NCBI RefSeq assembly: GCF_001021045.1
Contig: NZ_CP011545.1
Location: 2,542,001 to 2,606,000, forward strand
Source of the DNA: Corynebacterium testudinoris
GTDB lineage: Bacteria; Actinomycetota; Actinomycetes; Mycobacteriales; Mycobacteriaceae
Reading direction: 5' to 3'
Length of the DNA: 64,000 nucleotides
Shown: positions 25,348 through 35,116 of the stretch, piece after piece
Layout: each line of letters begins with the position of its first letter
Position numbering within the stretch: the first letter of the stretch is position 1
Notes under the pieces: generated by a model
What the model saw: only the letters and a program-made list of their open reading frames with translations
Databases searched by the model: none
What the model was told of the DNA's origin: nothing
Made by a program: the position numbers and the translations under genes

Positions 25348-26775
25348 ATGAGAAGCCGAATCCTGCTCGTCCTCGTGGCCTTGGGCTTTATCGTGGCTAC
25401 TTCTCCCCTGCTTATCGACGCCGCCCCGCCCGCCACCGCCCAGTCCACCTCGACGTCCGCACAGGTCGACATCATCGACCTGGCCGGCGAACTCTCCCCC
25501 GGCGATGTGGACCTGCTCACCACCCAAACCGCCGACATCACCCTCCCCGCCGAGGTCACCGCGGTGGACTACCTGCTCTTCGCCACCAACGACGAGCTGC
25601 TCAATGACACCGTCTTGGACTACGCCAAGCAAGAACGCCCCGACCTCATGTCCGCCGACGGAGCCAAGTGGGCGCCGGGCCACCTCATCGTCGCCGTGGG
25701 CCTGGATCCAAAGAAGATGGGCGTGTACTGCGGCGATGACGTATGCGCCGCGATTGGCCTCTACGATTCCGGCCGCCTCGACGGCATCCTCGACCGCATG
25801 GAACCCCCGCTCAAGGATGGCAACTGGGCCGCCGGCCTGCTGCAAGGTGCGATCGCGGCGGGTGATCCAACAGCCACCCGCACCAACGACGGTGGCGGCT
25901 CGGGCGACAACACGGGCCTCTACCTCGCTGCCGGGCTCACCGGCGTCGGCGGCGTCGCCGCCCTCGGCCTCGGCGGCGCCCTGGTCGCCCGCACCCGCAG
26001 GGAGAAAGCCGCGACCGCCCGCTCCCAATTCGATGACCTGCAACGCGACTACGGCCGGGTAGCCCAAGAGCTCCCCGCCATCGACGTCCGCGCCAACTCA
26101 CTGACCTCACCCCTGGCCAACGATGCCCTGAGGCGCCAGTGGGCAGAAGTCCGCGACGGATTCCTCGCCGTACACTCCGACATGGACTCCCTCGGCGATC
26201 TCCGCGCCTCCTCCGATGACAAGCAGTTCCGCTCCCACGCAGCACAGATCTCCAGCGCCCACGAGAAGCTCACCCGCCTGACAATGGCCGAAGAGAACAT
26301 CGACACACTGGCCAGTATGGAGCACGGCGACGCTTCCGTCCGCCGCCAAGAGTTGAGCACCCTCCACGAGGACATCCTCGAGGCGCTCGCCGCCGAACCC
26401 GAGTCCGATCTGGTTCCCCAGCTCGAGGAACTTGGCCGAGATGTCCTTGCGCTGCGCGAGGACCTGGAGGCGCCGAACTTCATGGACCGCTTCGCCGACC
26501 TGCTGACCAGGCATCGCGTCCTCGTCGAGGCAGCTACTCAGCGCCTCTACGACGCTTCCGACGTCGAGGCCTCCGACGAACATCACGCTCCGGCCCTGTG
26601 GGAGTCTTCGTGGCGGCCGGGGTATGGCTTCCAGGGCTACGTGCCTTTCCTCATCACCAGCTCGTGGCACCACCAGGACGTCCAGGCGCACACTGCCGCC
26701 ACGTCTTCGTCTTCGGCAACGACCGGCTACTCCAGCTCCGGGTTCTCCGGCGGGGGCGGCTCGCGCGGGTTCTAG
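25348..26775 (+). CDS. Secreted membrane-anchored TPM/DUF5129-like protein
   Basis: A 475-aa protein with a signal peptide (about residues 1-31), an extracellular alpha/beta domain to about 165 that resembles TPM-domain proteins (VDIIDLAGELSPGDVDLL, APGHLIVAVGLD), a transmembrane helix at about 190-212, and a long cytosolic helical region to about 430. The C-terminal tail SGFSGGGGSRGF is a Gly/Ser-rich tail of the kind common in TPM family members. I recall similar corynebacterial proteins under DUF5129; the function is unknown. It is divergent from glfT2 and conserved beside it, which suggests an envelope role. Confidence 0.7.
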   Translation: MRSRILLVLVALGFIVATSPLLIDAAPPATAQSTSTSAQVDIIDLAGELSPGDVDLLTTQTADITLPAEVTAVDYLLFATNDELLNDTVLDYAKQERPDLMSADGAKWAPGHLIVAVGLDPKKMGVYCGDDVCAAIGLYDSGRLDGILDRMEPPLKDGNWAAGLLQGAIAAGDPTATRTNDGGGSGDNTGLYLAAGLTGVGGVAALGLGGALVARTRREKAATARSQFDDLQRDYGRVAQELPAIDVRANSLTSPLANDALRRQWAEVRDGFLAVHSDMDSLGDLRASSDDKQFRSHAAQISSAHEKLTRLTMAEENIDTLASMEHGDASVRRQELSTLHEDILEALAAEPESDLVPQLEELGRDVLALREDLEAPNFMDRFADLLTRHRVLVEAATQRLYDASDVEASDEHHAPALWESSWRPGYGFQGYVPFLITSSWHHQDVQAHTAATSSSSATTGYSSSGFSGGGGSRGF

Positions 26776-26785
26776 GGGTACACAG

Positions 26786-26858
26786 ATTCTCTAGAATGCG
26801 TCAGCCCATCGCTCGCGACCTGGTAAAACGTCAGGAGGGCACACGCATTCTAGAGAAT
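26786..26858. repeat. Perfect 16-bp inverted repeat between convergent genes
   Basis: ATTCTCTAGAATGCGT (26786-26801) is the exact reverse complement of 26843-26858. The 41-nt interval adds GCCC/GGGC pairing at 26804-26807 with 26837-26840 and an inner CCTG/CAGG. It begins 10 bp after the TPM-like gene and ends 19 bp before the convergent phosphatase-like gene's stop. It could be a bidirectional terminator, an mRNA 3'-end stabiliser or a tiny transposon-like element. Unlike ordinary terminators it is A+T-rich at the base and has no U-tract. Confidence 0.7.
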
Positions 26859-26877
26859 TCTTGCACCTGTATTGCGG

Positions 26878-27510
26878 TTAAGCCGCCAGGGGCTCCGCGT
26901 CGTGGGCGAGGGGACGGATGTCGAGGTCCTCGAGGAGGCGACCAACGGCGGCTTCGAGCTCGGAGGCCAGCTGGCGGGCTGTGGTGAGGTCCATGCCGTC
27001 GGTGGTGGCGACGTCCCAGTGGACGTAGCGGCGGCCCGGCAGATCAGCGTCCTCGTCCATTCCGAGGTAGACGACCAGGTCGGGGGCGTCGAGGGTGCGG
27101 TCGTGGGCGCTCACTGCGGCGCCTGCAAGGCCGCGTTCGGAGATGACCCACTCAATGAGGTTGTCGTCGCGGTTTTCCGGGTGGGTGGCGGCGACGGAAG
27201 CGAGAACGCCGTTGCCGCTGAGGCTGCGGGCAAGGCCGGCGGCCAGGACGGCGACGGAGGCGGTGCTGCGGCTAACGAAGAGAATTTTCTTCCGCGGTGT
27301 TCCGACATCCCCGTGGGTCCAGGCGTGGTCCTCGATCTGCTCGGCGGCCTCGCGAGCGACGAGGACGGGCAAGAAGTCCGTCACCTTCGCGGTGGAGACG
27401 TGGCGGGCGATGATCTCGTCGAGGATGGAGTCAATAACGCGGACGTCGCAGGCGTGTCCGAAACGGGCGTAGAGGTCGCGGCGGACGGGGGCAAAAGAGG
27501 TGTTGTTCAT
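26878..27510 (-). CDS. LMW-phosphatase/ArsC-like protein with three-helix-bundle N-domain; catalytic Cys apparently lost
   Basis: A 210-aa paralogue of the protein at 28586-29215: an N-terminal three-helix-bundle dimerisation domain (about 1-75) followed by a low-molecular-weight phosphotyrosine-phosphatase/arsenate-reductase fold. In active enzymes the loop after the first strand is CX5R(S/T); the paralogue reads VCERNAGRS. Here it reads VSRSTASVA (about residues 84-92), with Ser for Cys and no Arg at the expected place, so thiol chemistry should be impossible. The later DAPDLVVYLGMDED keeps an acidic segment. ATG 27510 is chosen because it aligns with the paralogue's start; the open frame extends 24 codons further. 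The C-terminus ends APLAA near the 16-bp inverted repeat. Confidence 0.8.
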   Translation of the reverse strand: MNNTSFAPVRRDLYARFGHACDVRVIDSILDEIIARHVSTAKVTDFLPVLVAREAAEQIEDHAWTHGDVGTPRKKILFVSRSTASVAVLAAGLARSLSGNGVLASVAATHPENRDDNLIEWVISERGLAGAAVSAHDRTLDAPDLVVYLGMDEDADLPGRRYVHWDVATTDGMDLTTARQLASELEAAVGRLLEDLDIRPLAHDAEPLAA

Positions 27511-27565
27511 GGCGAGTGCTCGCTTTCGTGTGCGGGGGCGGAAGGTTAATTCCTCCACCCCATTT

Positions 27566-27598
27566 GTTAACCTTTCGTTCACTTTACGTCAGGTTAGG
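27566..27598 (-). promoter_or_regulatory. Three 11-nt direct repeats (PHO-box-like) upstream of the pseudo-phosphatase gene
   Basis: GTTAACCTTTC, GTTCACTTTAC and GTCAGGTTAGG follow one another with exact 11-nt period, 56-88 nt before the ATG of the minus-strand gene. An 11-bp period with GTTCAC/GTTAAC cores is typical of PhoB/PhoP-family response-regulator sites (Streptomyces PHO boxes; related mycobacterial RegX3 sites). 20 of the first 23 bases match 29253-29275 upstream of the paralogous gene. Confidence 0.5.
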
Positions 27599-27662
27599 CG
27601 AGCACTACAAGCACTTTCCAGCGCTTTCTCCATACAGGAAGCCATCACCGCAGGTCACAGCG

Positions 27663-27684
27663 GTTCATCTTTTGTTAACTTACG
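27663..27684. promoter_or_regulatory. Additional pair of 11-nt GTTCAT/GTTAAC repeats
   Basis: GTTCATCTTTT followed by GTTAACTTACG repeats the same 11-nt pattern about 65 bp further upstream, just past the end of the VOC gene. It may be a second, weaker binding cluster for the same promoter. Confidence 0.4.
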
Positions 27685-27708
27685 GGCGTGTCGGACCCGA
27701 AATCCCGG

Positions 27709-28116
27709 CTATTCGGCGACGAGGTTGAACATCCACAGCACGCCGAAGCGGTCACGCACTTGGCCGTAGAGGGAGCCCCACACCTGCTTTTCCAGGGGCA
27801 TGTGGACTTCACCGCCCTCGGCGAGCGCCTCGAACCATTCCAGGGCAGCAGGCGTGGGCTGGTCAGATCCGATGCACAGGCTGCGGGAGGGGTTGCCGTC
27901 ACCTTCGCCATCCGTGTCATCGCAGTCGGAGGCCATGAAGGTCCAGCCGTCGGCGGTTTCCAGGTGGGCGTGCATGATGCGCTCATCATCGTCCGGGACG
28001 CCAAAGTCGGCGCCCGTAGCGATGTCGAGCTTGCCACCGAAGATGGAGTGGTAGAAGGTCATCGCCTCACGGGCAGTGCCGAGGAACTGGAGGTAGGGAT
28101 TGATCCACGTTGTCAT
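27709..28116 (-). CDS. VOC-superfamily (PhnB-like/glyoxalase-fold) protein
   Basis: A 135-aa protein with the PhnB-like vicinal-oxygen-chelate fold. It opens with NPYLQFLGTAREAMTFYHSIFGG, has MHAHLETADGWTFMASD in the middle and ends FGVLWMFNL. Members of this family are often annotated as 3-demethylubiquinone methyltransferase-like, but they lack a methyltransferase fold and most have no known reaction. Its start overlaps the upstream PAP2 gene by 4 bp (ATGA), so the two are co-translated. Confidence 0.85.
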   Translation of the reverse strand: MTTWINPYLQFLGTAREAMTFYHSIFGGKLDIATGADFGVPDDDERIMHAHLETADGWTFMASDCDDTDGEGDGNPSRSLCIGSDQPTPAALEWFEALAEGGEVHMPLEKQVWGSLYGQVRDRFGVLWMFNLVAE

Positions 28117-28565
28117 GGTGTGATTCTAGGCCGAAACAATCGCCAGGTGGCGACAGAAACCGCGCTGCCGAGGATCACTCCGCCGAGAAGATCCGTCACC
28201 CAATGAACCCCCAGGTAAAGCCGGGTCCAGCAGATGGCAAGGACGCCGAACCACACCAGGGCCGTGGCGAAGCGGTGACACGGCCACCACCACAGGGTGA
28301 GCATCATGGCTAAGGCGGCGGCGCCGGTGGCGTGGCCGGAGGGGAAGGCGAAGTTGGTTTCCTCAATGAGGCGGCCGGCGACCGGAGGGCGCTCCCGCCC
28401 GATGACCGCTTTGAGCACGTGGCTCAACAGATTCGCGATGAGCACAGCCACCGGAGCGGCCACCCACCACAGCTGGCGGGTGCGCAGGATGCAGACGGCC
28501 GCGATGGCGATGGCCAGCAGGGCCATCGCGGTGGGACCGGTGAGGTGACTGAGGAGGGTGAGCAC
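28113..28565 (-). CDS. PAP2-family membrane phosphatase
   Basis: A 150-aa PAP2 phosphatase with about five membrane segments and the motifs KAVIGRERPP (about residues 52-61), PSGHAT (about 75-80) and RLYLGVHWVTDLLGG (about 112-126), giving the catalytic Lys-Arg, Ser-Gly-His and Arg-His-Asp residues. It is a candidate for lipid-phosphate or undecaprenyl-pyrophosphate dephosphorylation. The start is GTG 28565 with only a weak ribosome site. It is a second PAP2 protein besides the one in the glfT2-ubiA block, lying between two ArsC-like paralogues. Confidence 0.85.
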   Translation of the reverse strand: MLTLLSHLTGPTAMALLAIAIAAVCILRTRQLWWVAAPVAVLIANLLSHVLKAVIGRERPPVAGRLIEETNFAFPSGHATGAAALAMMLTLWWWPCHRFATALVWFGVLAICWTRLYLGVHWVTDLLGGVILGSAVSVATWRLFRPRITP

Positions 28566-28585
28566 CGCGGACGTCGATTAGCTAG

Positions 28586-29215
28586 TTACCCAGCGTTGAC
28601 GTTGGACTTTCCCAGCTCAACGACCAGTTCCCGCACGTGGGATTCAATGTCATCGGCGATGGCGCGGACCTCGTCGAGGGACTTGCCAGCGGGGTCAGCG
28701 ATGTCCCAGTGCTCGATGCGGTCACCGGGAATGCCGGGGAGTTCATCGACACCCATGAGGACAATGACGCTGGAGCGGTGAACCGTGCGGGGCACGATTT
28801 CCTTCTGGTACAGGTGGGCATTGGGGATGCCGCGCTCCTCGAGCACCTCGATGACCTGCGGGTCAATGCCGCCGGTGGGATTGAGGCCAACGGAGCGGAC
28901 GAAGACACGATCGCCGACTGCCTGGTTCATGATGGCGGAGGCAAGCTGGGAGCGGCCAGCGTTGCGCTCGCACACGAAGAGGACCTCGGGGCGGGCGGTG
29001 CCGCTACGACCAGCGGCTTCGGCGCGGGTTTCCAACTCCTCGGAGACTTCGCGCTCGACGATGACGGGCAGGAAAGTGTCGATCTTGGCGCGGGCTTCGG
29101 CCTCCGCGATGGTGCGGTCGACGAGGTCATCGATGGTGCCGGCGTAGAAGTACTGCCCGTAGCGGCGGTGCATGTCTTCGCGGACGATGGCATAGCGATC
29201 GTTGGTGGTGCCCAT
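28586..29215 (-). CDS. LMW phosphatase / arsenate-reductase-like protein with three-helix-bundle domain
   Basis: A 209-aa protein with an N-terminal three-helix-bundle dimerisation domain (about 1-75) and an LMW-PTP/ArsC domain. The catalytic P-loop EVLFVCERNAGRSQLA is intact, with Cys at about residue 90 and Arg six residues later. The late acidic motif is not the classical DP(Y/W) but VDELPGIPGD...WDIADP. Related corynebacterial ArsC1-type enzymes use mycothiol/mycoredoxin to reduce arsenate; a protein- or small-molecule phosphatase role is equally possible because no ars transporter is nearby. It is the active-looking partner of the gene at 26878. Confidence 0.85.
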   Translation of the reverse strand: MGTTNDRYAIVREDMHRRYGQYFYAGTIDDLVDRTIAEAEARAKIDTFLPVIVEREVSEELETRAEAAGRSGTARPEVLFVCERNAGRSQLASAIMNQAVGDRVFVRSVGLNPTGGIDPQVIEVLEERGIPNAHLYQKEIVPRTVHRSSVIVLMGVDELPGIPGDRIEHWDIADPAGKSLDEVRAIADDIESHVRELVVELGKSNVNAG

Positions 29216-29253
29216 GGTGTGTCACGCCTCCCGGGGAGTGCTGTTTCTATGTT

Positions 29254-29275
29254 GTTAACCTGTTGTTAACTTTAG
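29254..29275 (-). promoter_or_regulatory. Pair of 11-nt PHO-box-like repeats upstream of the LMW phosphatase gene
   Basis: GTTAACCTGTT and GTTAACTTTAG are adjacent with an 11-nt period, 39-60 nt before the ATG. They match the cluster at 27566 so well that a common response regulator for both paralogues is likely. Confidence 0.5.
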
Positions 29276-29314
29276 TGCACCCCGGGGGCTGCGACAAGTC
29301 GCGACAGGCAGTTT

Positions 29315-30628
<1,314 letters not shown>

Positions 30629-30682
30629 TTACTAGCGACCCATCATGTAACACCTGTATCAGCAATCCTAGGGAGCCCCACC

Positions 30683-32767
30683 GTGCAGCAACGACGCCGA
30701 ATCGCCACGTCCCGGCAAGCCAGCGTCAATCCGACGCTGGCTATCGTCCTGTCCCTCGCACTGGTCGTATCCGCCGCCTTCGGCGGCAACCAGATCCTCA
30801 AGACCCAAGAGGCAGGCGGCAACCCCATCGACGCCACCACGGCCACGGACTCCTTTGCCTCCGGCGCCAACGTGGTCGTCGAGGACGCCGCGATCTCCGC
30901 CCAATCAGGTGAACCCGGACCGCGCACCGTCAAGGAATTCGCCCGCGACGACCAGTTCTCCATGTTCGCCGTCACCTGGGAAGGCGACCGCGACATCGCC
31001 GCCTTCATCCGCGCCGAAAACGCCGACGGCTCCTGGAGCCCCTGGTACAGCGCCGAACCCATCGGCCTCGAAGACGGCAGCACCGCCAATGGCACCGACC
31101 TCATCTACGTCGAGCCGACCAACAAGGTCCAGGTCTCCGTCGCGGGTGTTGACATCATCGGCGACCAAACCGTCGACGTCACCGTGCCGGGCGAAGGCAA
31201 CGCCGAACAGGCCGAAGCCGCTGCTCCGGCACCGGCACCCGAGTCGGCCCCCGAGTCGGCTCCTCAACCTGCACCCGCTCCCGCTGCTGCTCAGGTCGCT
31301 GCCACAGACAACAACAACGCCCCGGGCCTCGCCCCGCTGCCCACCAACTACGGCGACATCAAGCCCGTCGCTGATGTAGCCGGCCAAGACGACCTGAGCG
31401 TGGTGTTCATCGACGGTAACGCCGAGGAGGGCGGTATCGCCCTCGCGACCAACTCGACGACTTACGGCATGCCCAATGTCGTCAGCCGCGCTGGCTGGGG
31501 CGCTAACGAGAGCGTCCGGTGCAGCTCCCCGTCCTACGACAGCTTCACCCAGGCTGTCGCCGTCCACCACACCGCCGGATCGAACAATTACACCCAGGCA
31601 CAAGCGGCGGGCATGATGCGCGGCATGTACGAGTACCACGCCAAGACTCTCGGCTGGTGCGACCTCGGATACAACGCCGTTGTGGACAAGTTCGGCACGA
31701 TCTACGAAGGCCGCGCCGGTGGCCTGGACAAGTCCGTGCAGGGCGCTCACGTCGGTGGATACAACCACAACACCTTCGGCATCTCCATGATCGGTAACTA
31801 CGACACCGCCGTGCCGTCCACCGCCCTCATCAACTCAGTGGGCGAGATGATCGGCTGGAAGGCCGCCGTCTCCGGTTTCAGCCCGATGGGAAGCAAGTCC
31901 TACACCCCGCGAGCCTTCTCCGGTAACAAGTACCCCGCCGGCAGGCCCATGACCCTGCCCAACGTGTTCGCGCACCGCGATGCGCAGGCCAATGCCTGCC
32001 CGGGCCAGTACGGCTACGCCCAAATGGGCAACATCCGCAGCATCGCGGAGAAGAAGTACCAGGAGATCAAGGGCGGAACAGCCAGCACTGGTTCCAACCC
32101 GATCATCACCAACCCGACGGTTCCGGGCAATCCCGTGGTTACTAACCCGAACCGTCCCGCCCCGCAGACCCTGCCTGCCCAGTTGAGCAGCGCCATCAAC
32201 GGTGACACCGCTGCCATCTCCGGCATCGTGGGTACCCTCGCCGCCATCGCCATCGGCGCGGCTGTCGCCAACGGCTCCCTGCCCGGTGGAGTGAACAAGG
32301 TCGGCGATGTCGAGGTCATCCAGGGCCTCAAGATCGCAGACCTCAAGCCTTTCGCCGATACCGCCATCTCCCTGTCGGGCAACTCCGACATCGAGACCAC
32401 GTGGAACCGCATTTCCACCACACTCGGCCCGGTGCTGGGCGCCTCCCGCGGCGGCATCAGCAACACCGGGGCCACCACCGGCATCTCGGCTATCGACGGC
32501 CTCCTGCAAGGCGCCGGCGGCGGCACCGGCAGCACCGACTACGCCGTATTCGACAACGGCATCATCCTCAACAACCAAGAGGTGGGCACCAAGGCCATCT
32601 GGGGAGTCATCGCCGATACGTGGGCTGGCCAGGGCTTCGACCTCGGCCCGCTCGGCCTGCCCACCAGCGAAGAATACGCCTCCGGCAACACCCTCCGGGT
32701 CGATTTCCAGGGCGGTTACATCACCTACGATCCCGCCACCGGCGCAGTCGATGTCAAGCTGACTTAG
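30683..32767 (+). CDS. Secreted PGRP/N-acetylmuramoyl-L-alanine amidase-like protein with C-terminal LGFP-type repeat
   Basis: A 694-aa exported protein: signal peptide/anchor at about 14-36, an Ala/Pro-rich linker (about 175-215), and a PGRP (amidase_2-like) domain from [11 protein letters not shown] (about 268) to about 460. Zinc-ligand candidates are the His residues in AVHHTAGS and [16 protein letters not shown]-terminal region ends with one LGFP-like repeat ([20 protein letters not shown]). It corresponds to Rv3811 beside glf in M. tuberculosis and probably cleaves or binds peptidoglycan. The start is GTG 30683 after AGGGAG. The last 4 bp overlap the convergent glpK gene. Confidence 0.88.
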   Translation: MQQRRRIATSRQASVNPTLAIVLSLALVVSAAFGGNQILKTQEAGGNPIDATTATDSFASGANVVVEDAAISAQSGEPGPRTVKEFARDDQFSMFAVTWEGDRDIAAFIRAENADGSWSPWYSAEPIGLEDGSTANGTDLIYVEPTNKVQVSVAGVDIIGDQTVDVTVPGEGNAEQAEAAAPAPAPESAPESAPQPAPAPAAAQVAATDNNNAPGLAPLPTNYGDIKPVADVAGQDDLSVVFIDGNAEEGGIALATNSTTYGMPNVVSRAGWGANESVRCSSPSYDSFTQAVAVHHTAGSNNYTQAQAAGMMRGMYEYHAKTLGWCDLGYNAVVDKFGTIYEGRAGGLDKSVQGAHVGGYNHNTFGISMIGNYDTAVPSTALINSVGEMIGWKAAVSGFSPMGSKSYTPRAFSGNKYPAGRPMTLPNVFAHRDAQANACPGQYGYAQMGNIRSIAEKKYQEIKGGTASTGSNPIITNPTVPGNPVVTNPNRPAPQTLPAQLSSAINGDTAAISGIVGTLAAIAIGAAVANGSLPGGVNKVGDVEVIQGLKIADLKPFADTAISLSGNSDIETTWNRISTTLGPVLGASRGGISNTGATTGISAIDGLLQGAGGGTGSTDYAVFDNGIILNNQEVGTKAIWGVIADTWAGQGFDLGPLGLPTSEEYASGNTLRVDFQGGYITYDPATGAVDVKLT

Positions 32768-34278
32768 GCCCAGTCGACGGATCGATCAACGGCCTTGTTC
32801 CACAAGGCCACCAGTTGCTCCCGCTCCTGTGTCCCCCACGTCGGGGACCAGGAGCGATCTTGTTTTTGCAGCGACCTGACGTGGTCCAGCGAGCTCCAAA
32901 AACCGGCGCCGATGCCCGCAGCGTAGGCGGCACCCATGACGGTCGTCTCGATGTTGGCCGGCCGCACGACGCTCGATCCCAGGATGTCGGCCTGCAGTTG
33001 CATGAGAAGGTCGTTGGCCACCATCCCGCCGTCGACCCGCAGCTCATTGAGTGAGAGCCCCGAGTCCGCCACCATTGCTTCCACTACTTCTTTGGTTTGC
33101 AGGGCGGTGGCTTCGAGTGCCGCGCGGGCGATGTGGCGGCGGTCGGCGAAGCGGGTGAGGCCGACGATGACCCCGCGGGCGTCGGGGCGCCACCGCGGAG
33201 CGAACAACCCCGAGAAGGCCGGAACGATGACCACCCCGCCGTTGTCGTCCACCTGGGCGGCCAGCGTTTCGATCTCTTGGGCCGAGCGGATGATGCGCAG
33301 CTGATCGCGCAACCACTGGACCAGCGAACCGCCGACCGCGACGGATCCTTCCAAGGCGTAGACCGGCTTCTCACCCTCGATTTCGTACAGGACGGTGCTC
33401 AGCAGGCCGTGCTGGCTGATCATCGGCTCCAAGCCGGTGTTGAGCAGGAGGAACAGGCCGGTGCCGTAGGTGTTTTTCGCATCGCCTTCCGTGAAGCAGC
33501 CCTGCCCAAACATGGCGGATTGCTGGTCCCCGAGGATGCCGGTGATAGGGACCGCGCGCAGGGTGCCGCGGCGGCGGACCTGGCCGAAACGTCCCACCGA
33601 TGGGCGGATCTCGGGGAGCATGCGGAGGGGAACGCCGACGGCGGCGCACAAATCGGGGTCCCATTGCCTCGTCCGCAAGTCCATGAGCAGGGTGCGGGAG
33701 GCATTGGTCACATCCGTGGCGTGCACCGCGGGCTGGCCCTCATCGCCGCGCGCGCCACCGGTGAGGTTCCACAGCAGCCACGTGTCCATCGTCCCGGCGA
33801 GCAACTCCCCCGCCTCAGCGCGTTGGCGCGCGCCCTCGACATGGTCGAGGATCCAGGCGATCTTTGGCCCCGCCGAGTAGGAATTGGCCAGCAGGCCCGT
33901 GCGTTCGAGCCAGCGCCGCGGGTCATCCCCCGCAATGCTCTCGGTGCGGGTGTCTTGCCACACGATGGCGTTGTAGATCGGCCGCCCCGTCGCTTTGTCC
34001 CACACCACCGTGGTTTCCCGCTGGTTGGTCACGCCGAGGGCGGCGAAGTTCTCCGGCGAGGTATCGATGCTGACCATCGCCTCAGAGACCGCGAGGCGGG
34101 TATTGGACCAGATTTCCATCGGGTCGTGCTCGACCCAGCCCTGCTGGGGCATGATTTGTTCATGCTCGAACTGAGCGGAGGAGACGACGTCACCTGCCTG
34201 GTTGACGATGACACAGCGTGTCGATGTCGTCCCCTGGTCAATGGCGACAACGTACGGCTTGTCCGGTGTTGCGTTCAC
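32764..34278 (-). CDS. glpK: Glycerol kinase GlpK
   Basis: A 504-aa FGGY-family kinase that makes glycerol 3-phosphate from glycerol and ATP. The N-terminal phosphate-binding motif [10 protein letters not shown] is at about 12-21 and the glycerol-binding [10 protein letters not shown] at about 48-57. [11 protein letters not shown] lies near 84 and the FGGY C-terminal signature runs from [15 protein letters not shown] near 415. Full length for the family, with no internal damage. It is 3 bp downstream of the HAD gene and shares its orientation, so the two are probably co-transcribed. Confidence 0.95.
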   Translation of the reverse strand: MNATPDKPYVVAIDQGTTSTRCVIVNQAGDVVSSAQFEHEQIMPQQGWVEHDPMEIWSNTRLAVSEAMVSIDTSPENFAALGVTNQRETTVVWDKATGRPIYNAIVWQDTRTESIAGDDPRRWLERTGLLANSYSAGPKIAWILDHVEGARQRAEAGELLAGTMDTWLLWNLTGGARGDEGQPAVHATDVTNASRTLLMDLRTRQWDPDLCAAVGVPLRMLPEIRPSVGRFGQVRRRGTLRAVPITGILGDQQSAMFGQGCFTEGDAKNTYGTGLFLLLNTGLEPMISQHGLLSTVLYEIEGEKPVYALEGSVAVGGSLVQWLRDQLRIIRSAQEIETLAAQVDDNGGVVIVPAFSGLFAPRWRPDARGVIVGLTRFADRRHIARAALEATALQTKEVVEAMVADSGLSLNELRVDGGMVANDLLMQLQADILGSSVVRPANIETTVMGAAYAAGIGAGFWSSLDHVRSLQKQDRSWSPTWGTQEREQLVALWNKAVDRSVDWA

Positions 34279-34281
34279 GAT

Positions 34282-35109
34282 TCAGAACCAGCGCTCGAGG
34301 ACCTGTGCCAGGCCTTCTTCATTGTTGGTTGCCGTGACAAAGTCGGCGGCGTCCTTCACTGAATCGCGGGCATTGCCCATGGCTACCCCGAGTCCGGCCC
34401 ATTGGAGCATCTCAATGTCATTGGGCATATCGCCCAGGCAGAGGACCTCGGATTGATCGACTCCGTGGAGCTCGGCGAGCGTGGATACCCCGAGGGCCTT
34501 GGTGACGCCGGGGGCGGCGACCTCCAGCAACCCGTCATTCATGGAATACGTGACGTGGGCGAGCAGGGGATCAATGAAGGGGAAAATCCGCTCGAACATC
34601 TCCGGCGCGGTGAGACCTTCGTGGCGCAGGATCATCTTCGCAGCCGGCTGGGAGATGACCTCGTGTTCGGGCAGCACGCCGAAGCCCTGCTCCTCCCAGG
34701 TTTGGAGGAATCCGGGAGAGATAACAAACATCTCTTCTTCGGGGTCGAAGGCGGATTGGCCGACCCGCTCACACCCGACGGCGACCCCGCCGACGTCGAA
34801 AAACGCTTCCTGCGCAGATTCCAGAACCTGACCCATGGTCTCCGGGTCGAGGACGTGAGAGCGCAGCACCCGGTCGGTAGCCGAGTCATAGAGGACCGCC
34901 CCGTTGGAGGTCACACACACCGGGCGCACCGTCAATTGATCCAGCACCGGGAAAATCCAGCGGTGCGGGCGGCCGGTGGCGAGGGCGACTTCGGTTCCCG
35001 CGTTGACTGCCCGGACAATGACATCACGCACCCGGGGGGTAACCCGGTCCTGGGAGTTGAGCAATGTTCCATCGACATCGCTGGCGACCAGTTTGGGTGC
35101 GTGATCCAT
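34282..35109 (-). CDS. Cof-type HAD-superfamily phosphatase
   Basis: A 275-aa HAD hydrolase with motif I DVDGTLLN (nucleophile Asp11, acid/base Asp13), motif II in ALATGRP (about 41-47), motif III Lys in the TKALGVSTL block, and motif IV LGDMPNDIEML (about 222-232), with a large C2-type cap. These enzymes dephosphorylate sugar phosphates or similar metabolites. It is the counterpart of Rv3813c by position. It lies between plsC and glpK; a glycerol-phosphate-related substrate is tempting but unproven. Confidence 0.9.
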   Translation of the reverse strand: MDHAPKLVASDVDGTLLNSQDRVTPRVRDVIVRAVNAGTEVALATGRPHRWIFPVLDQLTVRPVCVTSNGAVLYDSATDRVLRSHVLDPETMGQVLESAQEAFFDVGGVAVGCERVGQSAFDPEEEMFVISPGFLQTWEEQGFGVLPEHEVISQPAAKMILRHEGLTAPEMFERIFPFIDPLLAHVTYSMNDGLLEVAAPGVTKALGVSTLAELHGVDQSEVLCLGDMPNDIEMLQWAGLGVAMGNARDSVKDAADFVTATNNEEGLAQVLERWF

Positions 35110-35116
35110 AATCGTG

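Noticed and set aside
23570..25351. A 593-codon open frame antisense to glfT2
   Set aside because: It mirrors the GlfT2 coding sequence and has no motif; the minus-strand protein has all GlfT2 signatures.
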